The position numbers were made by a program, and so were the translations under genes. The notes beneath the pieces are model-generated. The model saw nothing but the letters and a program-made list of their open reading frames with translations. It was not told the origin of the DNA and made no database searches. Shown here piece by piece: positions 17,488-25,487 of a stretch of DNA of 64,000 nucleotides. Position 1 is the stretch's first letter. Every line of letters begins with the position of its first letter. Source of the stretch: Shewanella putrefaciens (GTDB taxonomy: Bacteria; Pseudomonadota; Gammaproteobacteria; Enterobacterales; Shewanellaceae); contig NZ_CP066370.1 in assembly GCF_016406325.1 (NCBI RefSeq), positions 3,782,001 through 3,846,000 on the forward strand. The letters are read 5' to 3'.

Positions 17488-17888
17488 GCGATTAATTCCT
17501 TAAAAAACTTGCGACTGACAACCCACATTAGACCACTGTCAAATAAACCAATGTGATTGACTAGATAGACAGCCATTGGCTTAGATAAGTAAGTACTAAC
17601 ATGATGAAATTCATGGGTAAATCTATTTAATCCGCGCGATACTAACTTTATTGATAACAATTCGCAATACCATTTACACTTTAAGAGATGACTCTGTAAT
17701 TGCCATCACATTAAACCGTTTTGTAATGAGATTATTGCTACAAATACACCTTTAAGTTACATTTTCTTGCAAAAGCATAATCATTCGAAAATATCAAAAA
17801 AACCTTAGTTTGCGCCAATAAATACCCATTGGAACAAATTCATTGGAATATTAAGCTAAATACATCACTTACAAGCAAAGGAAGCTAA
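17488..17888. other. Divergent intergenic region, PepSY operon / SPFH gene
   Basis: A 401-base AT-rich gap. Apart from the Fur-like site (17652-17666) and probable promoters for both directions, nothing was recognised. Confidence 0.5.
17652..17666. promoter_or_regulatory. Candidate Fur box
   Basis: TGATAACAATTCGCA matches 11 of 14 informative positions of the 7-1-7 Fur consensus (TGATAAT-N-ATTATCA). The reverse reading TGCGAATTGTTATCA resembles Fur sites before iron-uptake genes. It lies before the PepSY operon. Confidence 0.4.
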
Positions 17889-18776
17889 ATGATTAAAAAT
17901 GAACTGAACTTACCTAGTACTATAAATCTCACCAAAATAATTCCTATCCTTATTCTGTTAATCCTATTTATCTCATTATTCGGGAGTTGGTACACAGTCG
18001 ATCAGGGTGAACGAGGTGTGGTGCTTCGCAACGGTAAAATTATTGGTACCGCAGAGCCTGGACTAGGATTTAAAATTCCACTCATTGATACTGTGGTCAA
18101 AATATCGACTCAAACCCATACCACTAGCTATACCTCACTACAGGCCTATAGTCGCGATCAACAACCTGCGACACTGAATGCATCCGTGACCTTTAGCGTC
18201 CCACCAGACAAAGTAGAAGAAGTGTACGCTAACTTCAAAAGTATCGATGCCATGGTTGCACGTTTGCTTGATCGCCAAGTACCTACCCAAGTGGAAAATA
18301 TTTTTGGTAAATACACCGCAATCTCCGTGGTACAGGAACGGATAAAGTTTGGTATTGATGTCACCAATGCCATCACTAATTCGGTCAAAGGCCCAGTAGA
18401 AATCACCTCAGTACAGATTGAGAATATCGATTTTTCAAATGCCTATGAAAAATCCGTTGAAGACAGGATGCGCGCTGAAGTAGAAGTACAAACTCAGCTA
18501 CAGAATCTTGAAAAAGAGCGCGTGAGCGCGCAAATTGCTGTGACTCAAGCACAGGCCGAAGCCGACTCACAATTAGCTCGCGCTAAAGCCGAAGCGGAAA
18601 GTATCCGCATAAAAGGTGATGCCGAAGCCTCTGCCATTAAGAGCCGCGCCGAAGCACTGGCACAGAATCAAAACTTAGTTGAACTGACCAAGGCGGAAAA
18701 GTGGGACGGTAAGTTGCCAACCACTATGCTGCCGACCGGTACACTGCCGTTTATCGACGCCAAGAAAGCCAACTAA
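17889..18776 (+). CDS. SPFH/Band 7 (prohibitin-like) membrane protein
   Basis: A 295-residue protein with a single N-terminal membrane helix (about residues 17-37). The SPFH domain follows (VDQGERGVVLRNGKI, GLGFKIPLIDTV, DRQVPTQVENIFGKYTA), then a long charged alpha-helical coiled coil rich in Ala/Glu/Gln (about 190-262). It probably forms oligomeric membrane rings and scaffolds or regulates a protease or lipid microdomain. AAAGGAAG precedes the ATG. It stands alone with its own terminator; a partner is not evident. Confidence 0.9.
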   Translation: MIKNELNLPSTINLTKIIPILILLILFISLFGSWYTVDQGERGVVLRNGKIIGTAEPGLGFKIPLIDTVVKISTQTHTTSYTSLQAYSRDQQPATLNASVTFSVPPDKVEEVYANFKSIDAMVARLLDRQVPTQVENIFGKYTAISVVQERIKFGIDVTNAITNSVKGPVEITSVQIENIDFSNAYEKSVEDRMRAEVEVQTQLQNLEKERVSAQIAVTQAQAEADSQLARAKAEAESIRIKGDAEASAIKSRAEALAQNQNLVELTKAEKWDGKLPTTMLPTGTLPFIDAKKAN

Positions 18777-18804
18777 TACCAGTAAGTTGGCAAATCAAAC
18801 CCAT

Positions 18805-18846
18805 AAAAAATCCCCTGTGTTAGCAATAACACTGGGGATTTTTTAT
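18805..18846 (+). terminator. Terminator after the SPFH gene
   Basis: AAAAAATCCCC...GTGTTA pairs with TAACAC...GGGGATTTTTT (one T-T mismatch, GCAA loop), with A-run before and T-run after. It can also serve the convergent exporter gene. Confidence 0.88.
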
Positions 18847-18894
18847 TATCAGCGGAAAATTAAGCGCTGATGTTAAAGGATAATATGATTCAGA

Positions 18895-20382
18895 TTAAGA
18901 ACAGCAATCGCTGCGACGTAGCCAACTACGGGGAATTTTCTCAAATACGACTTTAGCCATTAACAATGCAAGGACTATTCCCGATATGGCAACCAACCAC
19001 TCAGGCAACATCTGATGTTCTTCACCAATTTGCGGCATCACCACAAAGCCAAAAGTATCAACCAGATAATTGACTAACATACCCGCAACTAGAGCCACGC
19101 CAAGTACGCCGCCAAGATATCCCCACAGCGCACGTTTACCAAGCTCTTTACCAACCACCCCCAAAGTCGCAATATTGGTTGCGGGGCCCGCCATCATAAA
19201 CACTAAAACTGCGCCCGGTGACACGCCAGCCAGTAATAATCCAGCAGCAATCGGTGTCGATGCAGTGGCACAAATGTACATAGGCACTGAAACCAACACC
19301 ATCACCAGCATCGCCAGGATACCATCGCCCCATTTCGCCAAAAAGTCAGCGGGCACATAGGTTTGTACTAAGGCCGCAAAGAATAAGCCCACTAATAACC
19401 ATAATGTGGTATCACGCACTAAATCCGTTGCCGCATATTTAAGGCCAATACCGACACGGCTTAATACCGATTCAGACTTCAACTCAGTCGCCATATCTTG
19501 GGTTGATGCGCAGCAGCTTTCGCCATCAGGCTTGTCATTCGTTTGCGCGCTTGCACTGCCGCAGCAGGCGCCTTTTTTCACTACGACTATTTGTTCAGAC
19601 TCTGTGGTTTGGCTGCCACAGCATGAACCCGCGCTTTTTGCTTTAGCAGCGTTAACCTTGACCACAGAACCCATAGTCTGAACAGATCCCATGGTTTGAC
19701 CGCCAACAGCCATAACACTTGAAGACCCCGCCATTAAGCTCGGTGCCGCCATAGGCGTCATTTTGATCTTCGGCTTTGGCTCGGCTGCAGGTGCATCAAC
19801 ACCGTCATTACCACAGCAGGAAGACTTTACGGGCGTTATCGCAGGCGTAGTCGATGAGCAGCAGCTTTTAACCGCTTCGGCTTGTACCATCTCTGGCTGA
19901 GCCACTGATTTTGAGGCGCAGCAAGACGCCACACCCTCTAATGGCTTATCTGATTGAGTTTCTACCTTAACCACTGACTTGCTATCGTCATCATCACGGC
20001 CAACCAATAAACCCGCGACAATGGCGCTAGTGATCGCCGCAATTGGGCGCACTATCGCCATAAAAGGGCCGAGTAACACGTAGGAAACGGTCACCGAATC
20101 GACGCCCGTTTCAGGGGTGGAGACTAAAAAGGAAGTCGTTGCCGCCTTAGATGCCCCTGAGCGGCGCAGCCCGACAGCCGCGGGGATAACGCCGCAGGAA
20201 CACAGAGGTAAAGGCGCGCCCAATAACGCTGCCTTTACCACGGTTTTAAAACCATGTCCGCCGAGCTGTTTTTGCATCCACGCCATAGGCACAAATACTT
20301 TTAATAACCCCGCCAAAATCAAGCCCAGTAACAACCAAGGCGCAGAGTCTAAAAACAGATCGATAAAATTCTTCAGTAACAT
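18895..20382 (-). CDS. SO_0444-family Cu/Zn efflux permease
   Basis: A 495-residue ArsP-like permease. An N-terminal block of helices includes the metal-site-like PLPLCSCGVIPAA. A long central cytoplasmic linker (about 155-310) carries repeated vicinal cysteines (CCASK, CCSST, CCGN, CCGSQ, CCGSA, CCAST), and a second helix block follows (VSVPMYICATASTPIA). The protein ends in DCCS. It is predicted to export zinc and copper. The start at 20382 has AGGGAAT directly upstream and follows the regulator's stop by two bases, so the pair is co-transcribed and translationally coupled. The Cys-rich linker is a likely metal-sensing or delivery segment. Confidence 0.88.
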   Translation of the reverse strand: MLLKNFIDLFLDSAPWLLLGLILAGLLKVFVPMAWMQKQLGGHGFKTVVKAALLGAPLPLCSCGVIPAAVGLRRSGASKAATTSFLVSTPETGVDSVTVSYVLLGPFMAIVRPIAAITSAIVAGLLVGRDDDDSKSVVKVETQSDKPLEGVASCCASKSVAQPEMVQAEAVKSCCSSTTPAITPVKSSCCGNDGVDAPAAEPKPKIKMTPMAAPSLMAGSSSVMAVGGQTMGSVQTMGSVVKVNAAKAKSAGSCCGSQTTESEQIVVVKKGACCGSASAQTNDKPDGESCCASTQDMATELKSESVLSRVGIGLKYAATDLVRDTTLWLLVGLFFAALVQTYVPADFLAKWGDGILAMLVMVLVSVPMYICATASTPIAAGLLLAGVSPGAVLVFMMAGPATNIATLGVVGKELGKRALWGYLGGVLGVALVAGMLVNYLVDTFGFVVMPQIGEEHQMLPEWLVAISGIVLALLMAKVVFEKIPRSWLRRSDCCS

Positions 20383-20384
20383 AA

Positions 20385-20855
20385 TTAATTCCCTGACTTT
20401 TCTAGGGTTGTGGTGCAATCTGCACCATGATCATGCTCAACGCGTACTCGCTCGGTACTCGACTCCAGCGCTTCTAAAATCGAACAGTGTTCGGCGCTAC
20501 GCGGCCCGCCACAGCAGGCATCCGACAGGCTCTGCAAACTGGTTTGAAAATGCAGTAACTCGGCAATCTTAACCTGCACCTGCGCCAACTTGAGGTCGAC
20601 CATGCCTTTTACATCGGCACAAGCCCAGTTGGACTTGTCAAGATCGATAGACAACAGCTCGCTAATTTCACTCAAGGTAAAACCCACAGCCTTCGCCCGC
20701 AGGATAAAACGCAGCCGCGCAGCATCTGCCTCGGTATACACGCGATAACCAGACTCAGTGCGGCTCGAAGGCGCGAGTAGGCCGTGCTTCTCGTAAAACC
20801 TCAGCGTATCGGCCTTAACCTCACATAAATCGGCCAGCTCACCAATTCGATACAT
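20385..20855 (-). CDS. ZntR-like MerR-family metal-responsive regulator
   Basis: A 156-residue MerR activator. The winged helix at residues 1-70 (MYRIGELADL, TLRFYEKHGLL, SGYRVY) is followed by a dimerisation helix and a ZntR-type metal loop. Cys79 and the sequence ACCGG...EHCSILEALE (Cys114, Cys115, His123, Cys124) correspond to the zinc ligands of E. coli ZntR. A C-terminal extension HDHGADC adds further possible ligands. It should activate its own operon by untwisting the 20-base spacer promoter at 20911-20942. First gene of the operon with the exporter. Confidence 0.9.
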   Translation of the reverse strand: MYRIGELADLCEVKADTLRFYEKHGLLAPSSRTESGYRVYTEADAARLRFILRAKAVGFTLSEISELLSIDLDKSNWACADVKGMVDLKLAQVQVKIAELLHFQTSLQSLSDACCGGPRSAEHCSILEALESSTERVRVEHDHGADCTTTLEKSGN

Positions 20856-20910
20856 AGCTTTATCCTTTGCAAAGTTGACCTTAAGTTAACAATCTCAACT
20901 CAATAGGCGG

Positions 20911-20942
20911 AGTATAAACCTTGGAGCCTACTCCAAGGTCAA
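20911..20942 (-). promoter_or_regulatory. MerR/ZntR-type promoter-operator
   Basis: Reading the minus strand, TTGACC (20942-20937) and TATACT (20916-20911) are separated by exactly 20 bases, longer than the usual 17. The spacer is overlapped by a perfect inverted repeat ACCTTGGAG-N4-CTCCAAGGT (20918-20939). This is the hallmark of MerR-activated promoters. It drives the regulator-exporter pair. Confidence 0.9.
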
Positions 20943-21115
20943 GGGGTATTTTTAATTTATACCGCACTCAGAAACCACTCCACTTTGTTCTGATATGAAT
21001 ATTGTGAAATCACGCAGAAAAAACACCCGTAAATGCCGTTTTACGGTAGAATACGCGCGCCGTGATGAAGGGATAAAAAGTTAGCGAATAACGCAAATAG
21101 GACCAAGGGGCTTTT

Positions 21116-21189
21116 GGAAAGCGGTACAGCACTAAGGCTGTTCTGTTTTCCGAAAGATCCTTGAAACTAAAATAACTGGACCCTGTACC
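21116..21189 (+). promoter_or_regulatory. Structured purH leader with competing hairpins
   Basis: Two mutually exclusive foldings are visible. In one, GGAAA (21116-21120) and ACAGC (21126-21130) pair with GCTGT (21137-21141) and TTTCC (21147-21151). In the other, GGTACAG (21123-21129) pairs with CTGTACC (21183-21189), ending three bases before the ATG. An additional CCGTAAA/TTTACGG hairpin lies at 21027-21046. No strong Shine-Dalgarno sequence is present near the start, so the second fold could control translation. Functional role is inference; a classic PurR box was not found. Confidence 0.35.
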
Positions 21190-21192
21190 CAA

Positions 21193-22824
21193 ATGACTGC
21201 TGCAAATAATGCCAGACCCATTCGTCGCGCGCTGTTAAGCGTTTCAGATAAAACCGGAATTCTCGAGTTCGCCAAAGCACTTCACGCCCAAGGTGTAGAA
21301 TTGTTATCGACTGGCGGCACCGCTCGCCTGTTAGCGGATAACGGCGTGCCTGTTATCGAAGTATCTGATTACACAGGACACCCTGAGATCATGGACGGTC
21401 GCGTTAAGACGCTGCACCCTAAAGTGCACGGCGGCATTTTAGCGCGCCGCGGTCTTGATGAAAGCGTGATGGCCGACAACAATATCAATGCCATCGATCT
21501 GGTTGCGGTTAACCTTTATCCCTTCGCTGAAACGGTCGCTAAAGCTGGTTGTACCTTAGAAGACGCTATCGAAAATATCGATATTGGCGGTCCAACTATG
21601 GTGCGCGCGGCGGCGAAAAACCATAAAGATGTGACTATCGTGGTGAATGCGGCCGATTACTCACGCGTTCTGGCTGAAATGACGACTAACAATGGCAGCA
21701 CCACCCATGCGACGCGTTTTGATTTAGCGATTGCCGCCTTTGAGCACACTGCGGGTTACGATGGTATGATCGCCAACTACTTCGGCACTATGGTTCCAAT
21801 GCATAGGGTTCCAGCCCACAGCACGGACGAATGTTTCGAAGACTCCCTATCCGTTGATGGCTCAAAGTTCCCACGCACCTTCAACACTCAATTAGTGAAG
21901 AAACAAGATTTACGCTATGGCGAAAACAGCCATCAAAAAGCGGCTTTCTATGTTGACACTAAAATTGATGAAGCTTCTGTGGCTACCGCGATTCAGTTGC
22001 AAGGCAAAGCCTTGTCTTACAACAACATTGCCGATACTGATGCGGCCCTTGAGTGTGTAAAAGAGTTCAGTGAGCCCGCCTGCGTTATCGTTAAACACGC
22101 TAACCCTTGTGGTGTCGCACTCGGTAAAGACCTGCTGGACGCCTACAACCGCGCCTATCAAACTGACCCAACATCTGCTTTTGGCGGCATTATCGCCTTC
22201 AACGGCGAATTAGATGCCGAGACGGCCAGCGCTATCGTTGAGCGTCAATTCGTTGAAGTGATTATCGCCCCAAGCGTCAGCCAAGCGGCGCGCGATGTGA
22301 TTGCGAAAAAGACCAACGTGCGTTTATTGGAATGTGGTCAGTGGAACACTAAGACCCAAACCTTAGACTACAAACGCGTTAACGGCGGCTTGTTAGTGCA
22401 AGATCGCGACCAAGGCATGGTTGGCTTAGACGACATTAAAGTCGTGACTAAGCGTCAACCCACAGAGAGTGAACTGAAAGACTTAATGTTCTGCTGGAAA
22501 GTGGCGAAGTTCGTTAAATCTAACGCCATCGTTTATGCCAAAGACGGCATGACTATCGGTGTCGGCGCTGGCCAAATGAGCCGCGTTTACAGCGCTAAAA
22601 TCGCCGGCATCAAGGCCGCCGATGAAGGGCTAGAAGTGGTCAACTCAGTGATGGCCTCCGATGCCTTCTTCCCCTTCCGCGACGGTATCGATGCCGCTGC
22701 GGCGGCAGGCATTAGCTGCATCATTCAACCGGGTGGCTCAATGCGCGATGCTGAAATCATCGCTGCTGCAGACGAGCACGGCATGGCTATGGTGATGACA
22801 GGCATGCGCCACTTCCGTCATTGA
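21193..22824 (+). CDS. purH: PurH: AICAR transformylase / IMP cyclohydrolase
   Basis: Bifunctional enzyme of 543 residues performing the last two steps of IMP synthesis. The N-terminal cyclohydrolase domain (about 10-200) begins [13 protein letters not shown] and includes GGTARLL and [15 protein letters not shown]. The C-terminal AICAR transformylase has the catalytic KHANPCG segment, the substrate-binding [10 protein letters not shown] and GAGQMSRV stretches, and ends with [10 protein letters not shown]. Length is standard. purD follows after a hairpin terminator, so the pair may be only partly co-transcribed. Confidence 0.98.
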   Translation: MTAANNARPIRRALLSVSDKTGILEFAKALHAQGVELLSTGGTARLLADNGVPVIEVSDYTGHPEIMDGRVKTLHPKVHGGILARRGLDESVMADNNINAIDLVAVNLYPFAETVAKAGCTLEDAIENIDIGGPTMVRAAAKNHKDVTIVVNAADYSRVLAEMTTNNGSTTHATRFDLAIAAFEHTAGYDGMIANYFGTMVPMHRVPAHSTDECFEDSLSVDGSKFPRTFNTQLVKKQDLRYGENSHQKAAFYVDTKIDEASVATAIQLQGKALSYNNIADTDAALECVKEFSEPACVIVKHANPCGVALGKDLLDAYNRAYQTDPTSAFGGIIAFNGELDAETASAIVERQFVEVIIAPSVSQAARDVIAKKTNVRLLECGQWNTKTQTLDYKRVNGGLLVQDRDQGMVGLDDIKVVTKRQPTESELKDLMFCWKVAKFVKSNAIVYAKDGMTIGVGAGQMSRVYSAKIAGIKAADEGLEVVNSVMASDAFFPFRDGIDAAAAAGISCIIQPGGSMRDAEIIAAADEHGMAMVMTGMRHFRH

Positions 22825-22844
22825 TAACAACTTAAATCAAACTT

Positions 22845-22868
22845 GGCCCTAGCGATTAGGGCCTTTTC
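22845..22868 (+). terminator. Hairpin between purH and purD
   Basis: GGCCCTA (22845-22851) pairs with TAGGGCC (22857-22863), followed by TTTTCCTTT. It is probably a partial terminator reducing purD relative to purH. Confidence 0.75.
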
Positions 22869-22894
22869 CTTTGCGATATGTGGGAGTTTTAACC

Positions 22895-24193
22895 ATGAAA
22901 GTGTTAATCATTGGTGGCGGCGGCCGCGAACATGCCCTAGCTTGGAAAGCCGCTCAATCGGCTCAAGTTGATACCGTTTATGTAGCACCGGGCAATGCGG
23001 GTACAGCCCTAGAACCTAATGTAGAGAATCTGGCCATCAGCGCCACCGACATCCCTGCTCTGCTCGATTTTGCCAAAACTAATCAGATTGAACTGACCAT
23101 AGTCGGCCCTGAAGCGCCGCTCGTTATCGGTGTCGTCGATGCCTTCAACGCCGCAGGTTTAGCGATTTTTGGCCCAACTAAGGCGGCAGCGCAGCTTGAA
23201 GGTTCAAAAGCTTTCACTAAAGACTTTTTAGCCCGCCACAATATTCCAACGGCGGGTTATAAAAACTGCACTGAGATCAGCGATGCCAAAGCCTTCGTGC
23301 GTGAATTAACCGCCACCACTGGCTACCCTGTCGTCATCAAAGCCGACGGCTTAGCCGCGGGCAAAGGCGTGATCATTGCCCAAGACCAAGCCGAAGCCGA
23401 TGCCGCTATCGATGACATGCTCGCCGGCAACAAGTTTGGCGAAGCGGGTTCGCGCGTGGTCATTGAAGAATTCCTTAAAGGTGAAGAAGCCAGCTTTATC
23501 GTCATGGTCGATGGTAAAAACATTCTGCCCATGGCCACCAGCCAAGATCATAAGGCCCGCGATAATGCCGACCATGGTCCAAATACCGGCGGCATGGGCG
23601 CTTACTCGCCAGCACCTGTGGTAACTCAAGCGGTACACGATTGGACTGTGGCCAACGTCATTCGCCCAACGGTTGATGGTATGGCGGCTGAAGGCAATGT
23701 CTACACAGGCTTCCTGTATGCGGGTTTGATGATAGCGCCCGATGGCAGTGCCAAAGTGCTCGAGTACAACTGCCGCTTCGGCGATCCCGAAACTCAGCCG
23801 ATTATGATGCGCTTAAAGTCTGATTTAGTGGAACTTTGTTTAGCCGCCACCCGTGGCGAACTCGATAAAGTGACTGCCGAATACGACGAGCGTGCGGCCG
23901 TGGGGGTGGTATTAGCCGCAGGCGGTTATCCCGATGAGTATCGCAAAGGCGATGTGATCGACGGTTTAAGCCTTGGCGATAACAACGGCAAAGTCTTCCA
24001 TGCGGGTACTGAGATGAAAGACGGCCATGTAGTCACTAATGGCGGCCGCGTATTGTGTGCAACAGCATTGGGTAATACAGTTACCGAAGCACAAAAAGCG
24101 GCCTATCTATTGGTCGATGAAATCCACTGGGATGATGTGTATTTCCGCACCGATATTGGCTACCGTGCCATTGCCCGTGAACAGCAGGGCTAG
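22895..24193 (+). CDS. purD: PurD: phosphoribosylamine-glycine ligase
   Basis: GAR synthetase, 432 residues; second step of purine synthesis, ATP-dependent joining of glycine to phosphoribosylamine. It starts [18 protein letters not shown]. The ATP-grasp domain shows [24 protein letters not shown] and the conserved [29 protein letters not shown] supplies metal ligands. The open frame extends eight codons upstream, but ATG 22895 has GGGAG eight bases before it and gives the family N-terminus. Confidence 0.98.
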   Translation: MKVLIIGGGGREHALAWKAAQSAQVDTVYVAPGNAGTALEPNVENLAISATDIPALLDFAKTNQIELTIVGPEAPLVIGVVDAFNAAGLAIFGPTKAAAQLEGSKAFTKDFLARHNIPTAGYKNCTEISDAKAFVRELTATTGYPVVIKADGLAAGKGVIIAQDQAEADAAIDDMLAGNKFGEAGSRVVIEEFLKGEEASFIVMVDGKNILPMATSQDHKARDNADHGPNTGGMGAYSPAPVVTQAVHDWTVANVIRPTVDGMAAEGNVYTGFLYAGLMIAPDGSAKVLEYNCRFGDPETQPIMMRLKSDLVELCLAATRGELDKVTAEYDERAAVGVVLAAGGYPDEYRKGDVIDGLSLGDNNGKVFHAGTEMKDGHVVTNGGRVLCATALGNTVTEAQKAAYLLVDEIHWDDVYFRTDIGYRAIAREQQG

Positions 24194-24221
24194 CAGTTAA
24201 TCGACTTTAGCGCTGAATGAG

Positions 24222-24248
24222 AGCCGACTGTATATGTCGGCTTTTTTA
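24222..24248 (+). terminator. Terminator after purD
   Basis: AGCCGAC (24222-24228), 7-base loop, GTCGGCT (24236-24242), then TTTTT. Confidence 0.92.
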
Positions 24249-24376
24249 TCTCCAAATGATGGCTGTGAGCCGTTTAATTTTCACCCAAATGTGAACCAGA
24301 GCACACTCATAGAAGCGGATGGCGCGCAGTATCTAAGGTCTTGTTTCTCTTAGAATCAAAATAATGGGGTTAATAT

Positions 24377-24604
24377 ATGAGTTTTTCGATAAAAGATCTG
24401 ATTTATCAAGGTGAAAAATCCGGTGTGCATAACTGGCAGACTCTCGAAGGTATGAGTTACTACTGGCACCCTGACTGGTTACATATTGCAGAAGATATGA
24501 CAGGCCATAAGGCAACTGCAGCTATCGATATCAATGGGGAAAAGGCAACGCAAAGTGAGGCTGAACAAGCCATAGTCCAGCACCTTAATAACCGCGATAA
24601 ATAG
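24377..24604 (+). CDS. Small conserved-looking hypothetical protein (75 residues)
   Basis: No family recognised. Acidic, soluble, with a Trp/His/Tyr-rich centre (GVHNWQTLEGMSYYWHPDWLHIAEDMTG) and a helical C-terminus (SEAEQAIVQHLNNR). A GGGGT precedes the ATG. It ends three bases before the stop of the convergent SDR gene. Composition and an unbroken frame outside any other gene support a real gene. Confidence 0.6.
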   Translation: MSFSIKDLIYQGEKSGVHNWQTLEGMSYYWHPDWLHIAEDMTGHKATAAIDINGEKATQSEAEQAIVQHLNNRDK

Positions 24605-24607
24605 GTA

Positions 24608-25411
24608 CTAACGCCCAGAAGCGATAGCCTTACGGGCAATTTTATCGATTATCCCTGGGGCTATCAACTTAAGCCAACGGCCAACACGGCCACGTAAGGA
24701 TGTGATCAACAATCGATCTCGGGCGGTAATCACAGGCAGCATCATTTCAGCACATTGCTGCGCGGAGAGAATTTTTGATTCTTGCATGGGGGATTTGCCT
24801 AAGGGTTTACCTTTACCATCAAGCGCACGTTTGTGAATTTCTGACACAACAAAATCAGGACAAATTACCGTCACAGCGACGTTATCATCCGCTAATTCAA
24901 TCCGTAAAGAATCGAAAAAACCAATCACAGCATGTTTAGAGGCAGCATAACCGCTACGAGTGGGAACGCCCGTCAAACCAGCCAAAGACGCGACTACAAC
25001 TATTTGACCTTGACGAGACTTTAAATAGGGTAAGGCAGCATGGGTTAAGTAAACCGGACCAAGGTAATTCACCCTCATAATATCTTCAAGAACAGAGAGT
25101 TGGGTTAGTTCATCGAAGCGTGACCACATGGTCATACCTGCATTATTGATCAAGATATCAAGGTGCCCATAATGGGCTATGGAGGCAGTGATTAACGCTT
25201 CGCATTGTTCTTGGCTAGCGACATCAGCGGCAAAGACAAAGGGAGCTGGGCCATAATTGGCAATGTCTAAGGCGAGTGAGGCAAGCCGTATTTCATTGCG
25301 CGCACTCAGTACAAGTTGGCAACCGACACGGGCTAATGCCACCGCAAGGGCTCTACCTATTCCTTCAGAGGCGCCTGTAATAATGACGACTTTTCCAGTG
25401 AGTCCATCCAT
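24608..25411 (-). CDS. Short-chain dehydrogenase/reductase
   Basis: A 267-residue SDR with NAD(P) motif TGASEGIGRAL (about 13-23), NNAGMTMWSR, catalytic Ser in VVASLAGLTGVP and YAASKHA (Tyr-x-x-x-Lys). The C-terminal part (MLPVITARDRLLITSLRGRVGRW) is typical of the DltE-like subgroup that acts on acyl or sterol-like substrates. The physiological substrate is unknown. It is monocistronic; the next gene on the strand starts about 75 bases away and encodes signalling. Confidence 0.88.
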   Translation of the reverse strand: MDGLTGKVVIITGASEGIGRALAVALARVGCQLVLSARNEIRLASLALDIANYGPAPFVFAADVASQEQCEALITASIAHYGHLDILINNAGMTMWSRFDELTQLSVLEDIMRVNYLGPVYLTHAALPYLKSRQGQIVVVASLAGLTGVPTRSGYAASKHAVIGFFDSLRIELADDNVAVTVICPDFVVSEIHKRALDGKGKPLGKSPMQESKILSAQQCAEMMLPVITARDRLLITSLRGRVGRWLKLIAPGIIDKIARKAIASGR

Positions 25412-25487
25412 AACACTACCCTATGTTGCAAAAGCGTTAACCTAGAATCGGGTAAACTGACATAATCGGACTAAAAGCGCAAATTCA

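Noticed and set aside
17469..17660. 63-codon minus-strand frame upstream of the PepSY operon
   Set aside because: Covers the Fur-like site and the operon's own start; composition random.
21010..21192. 60-codon minus-strand frame in the purH leader
   Set aside because: Antisense to a structured leader; no plausible protein features.
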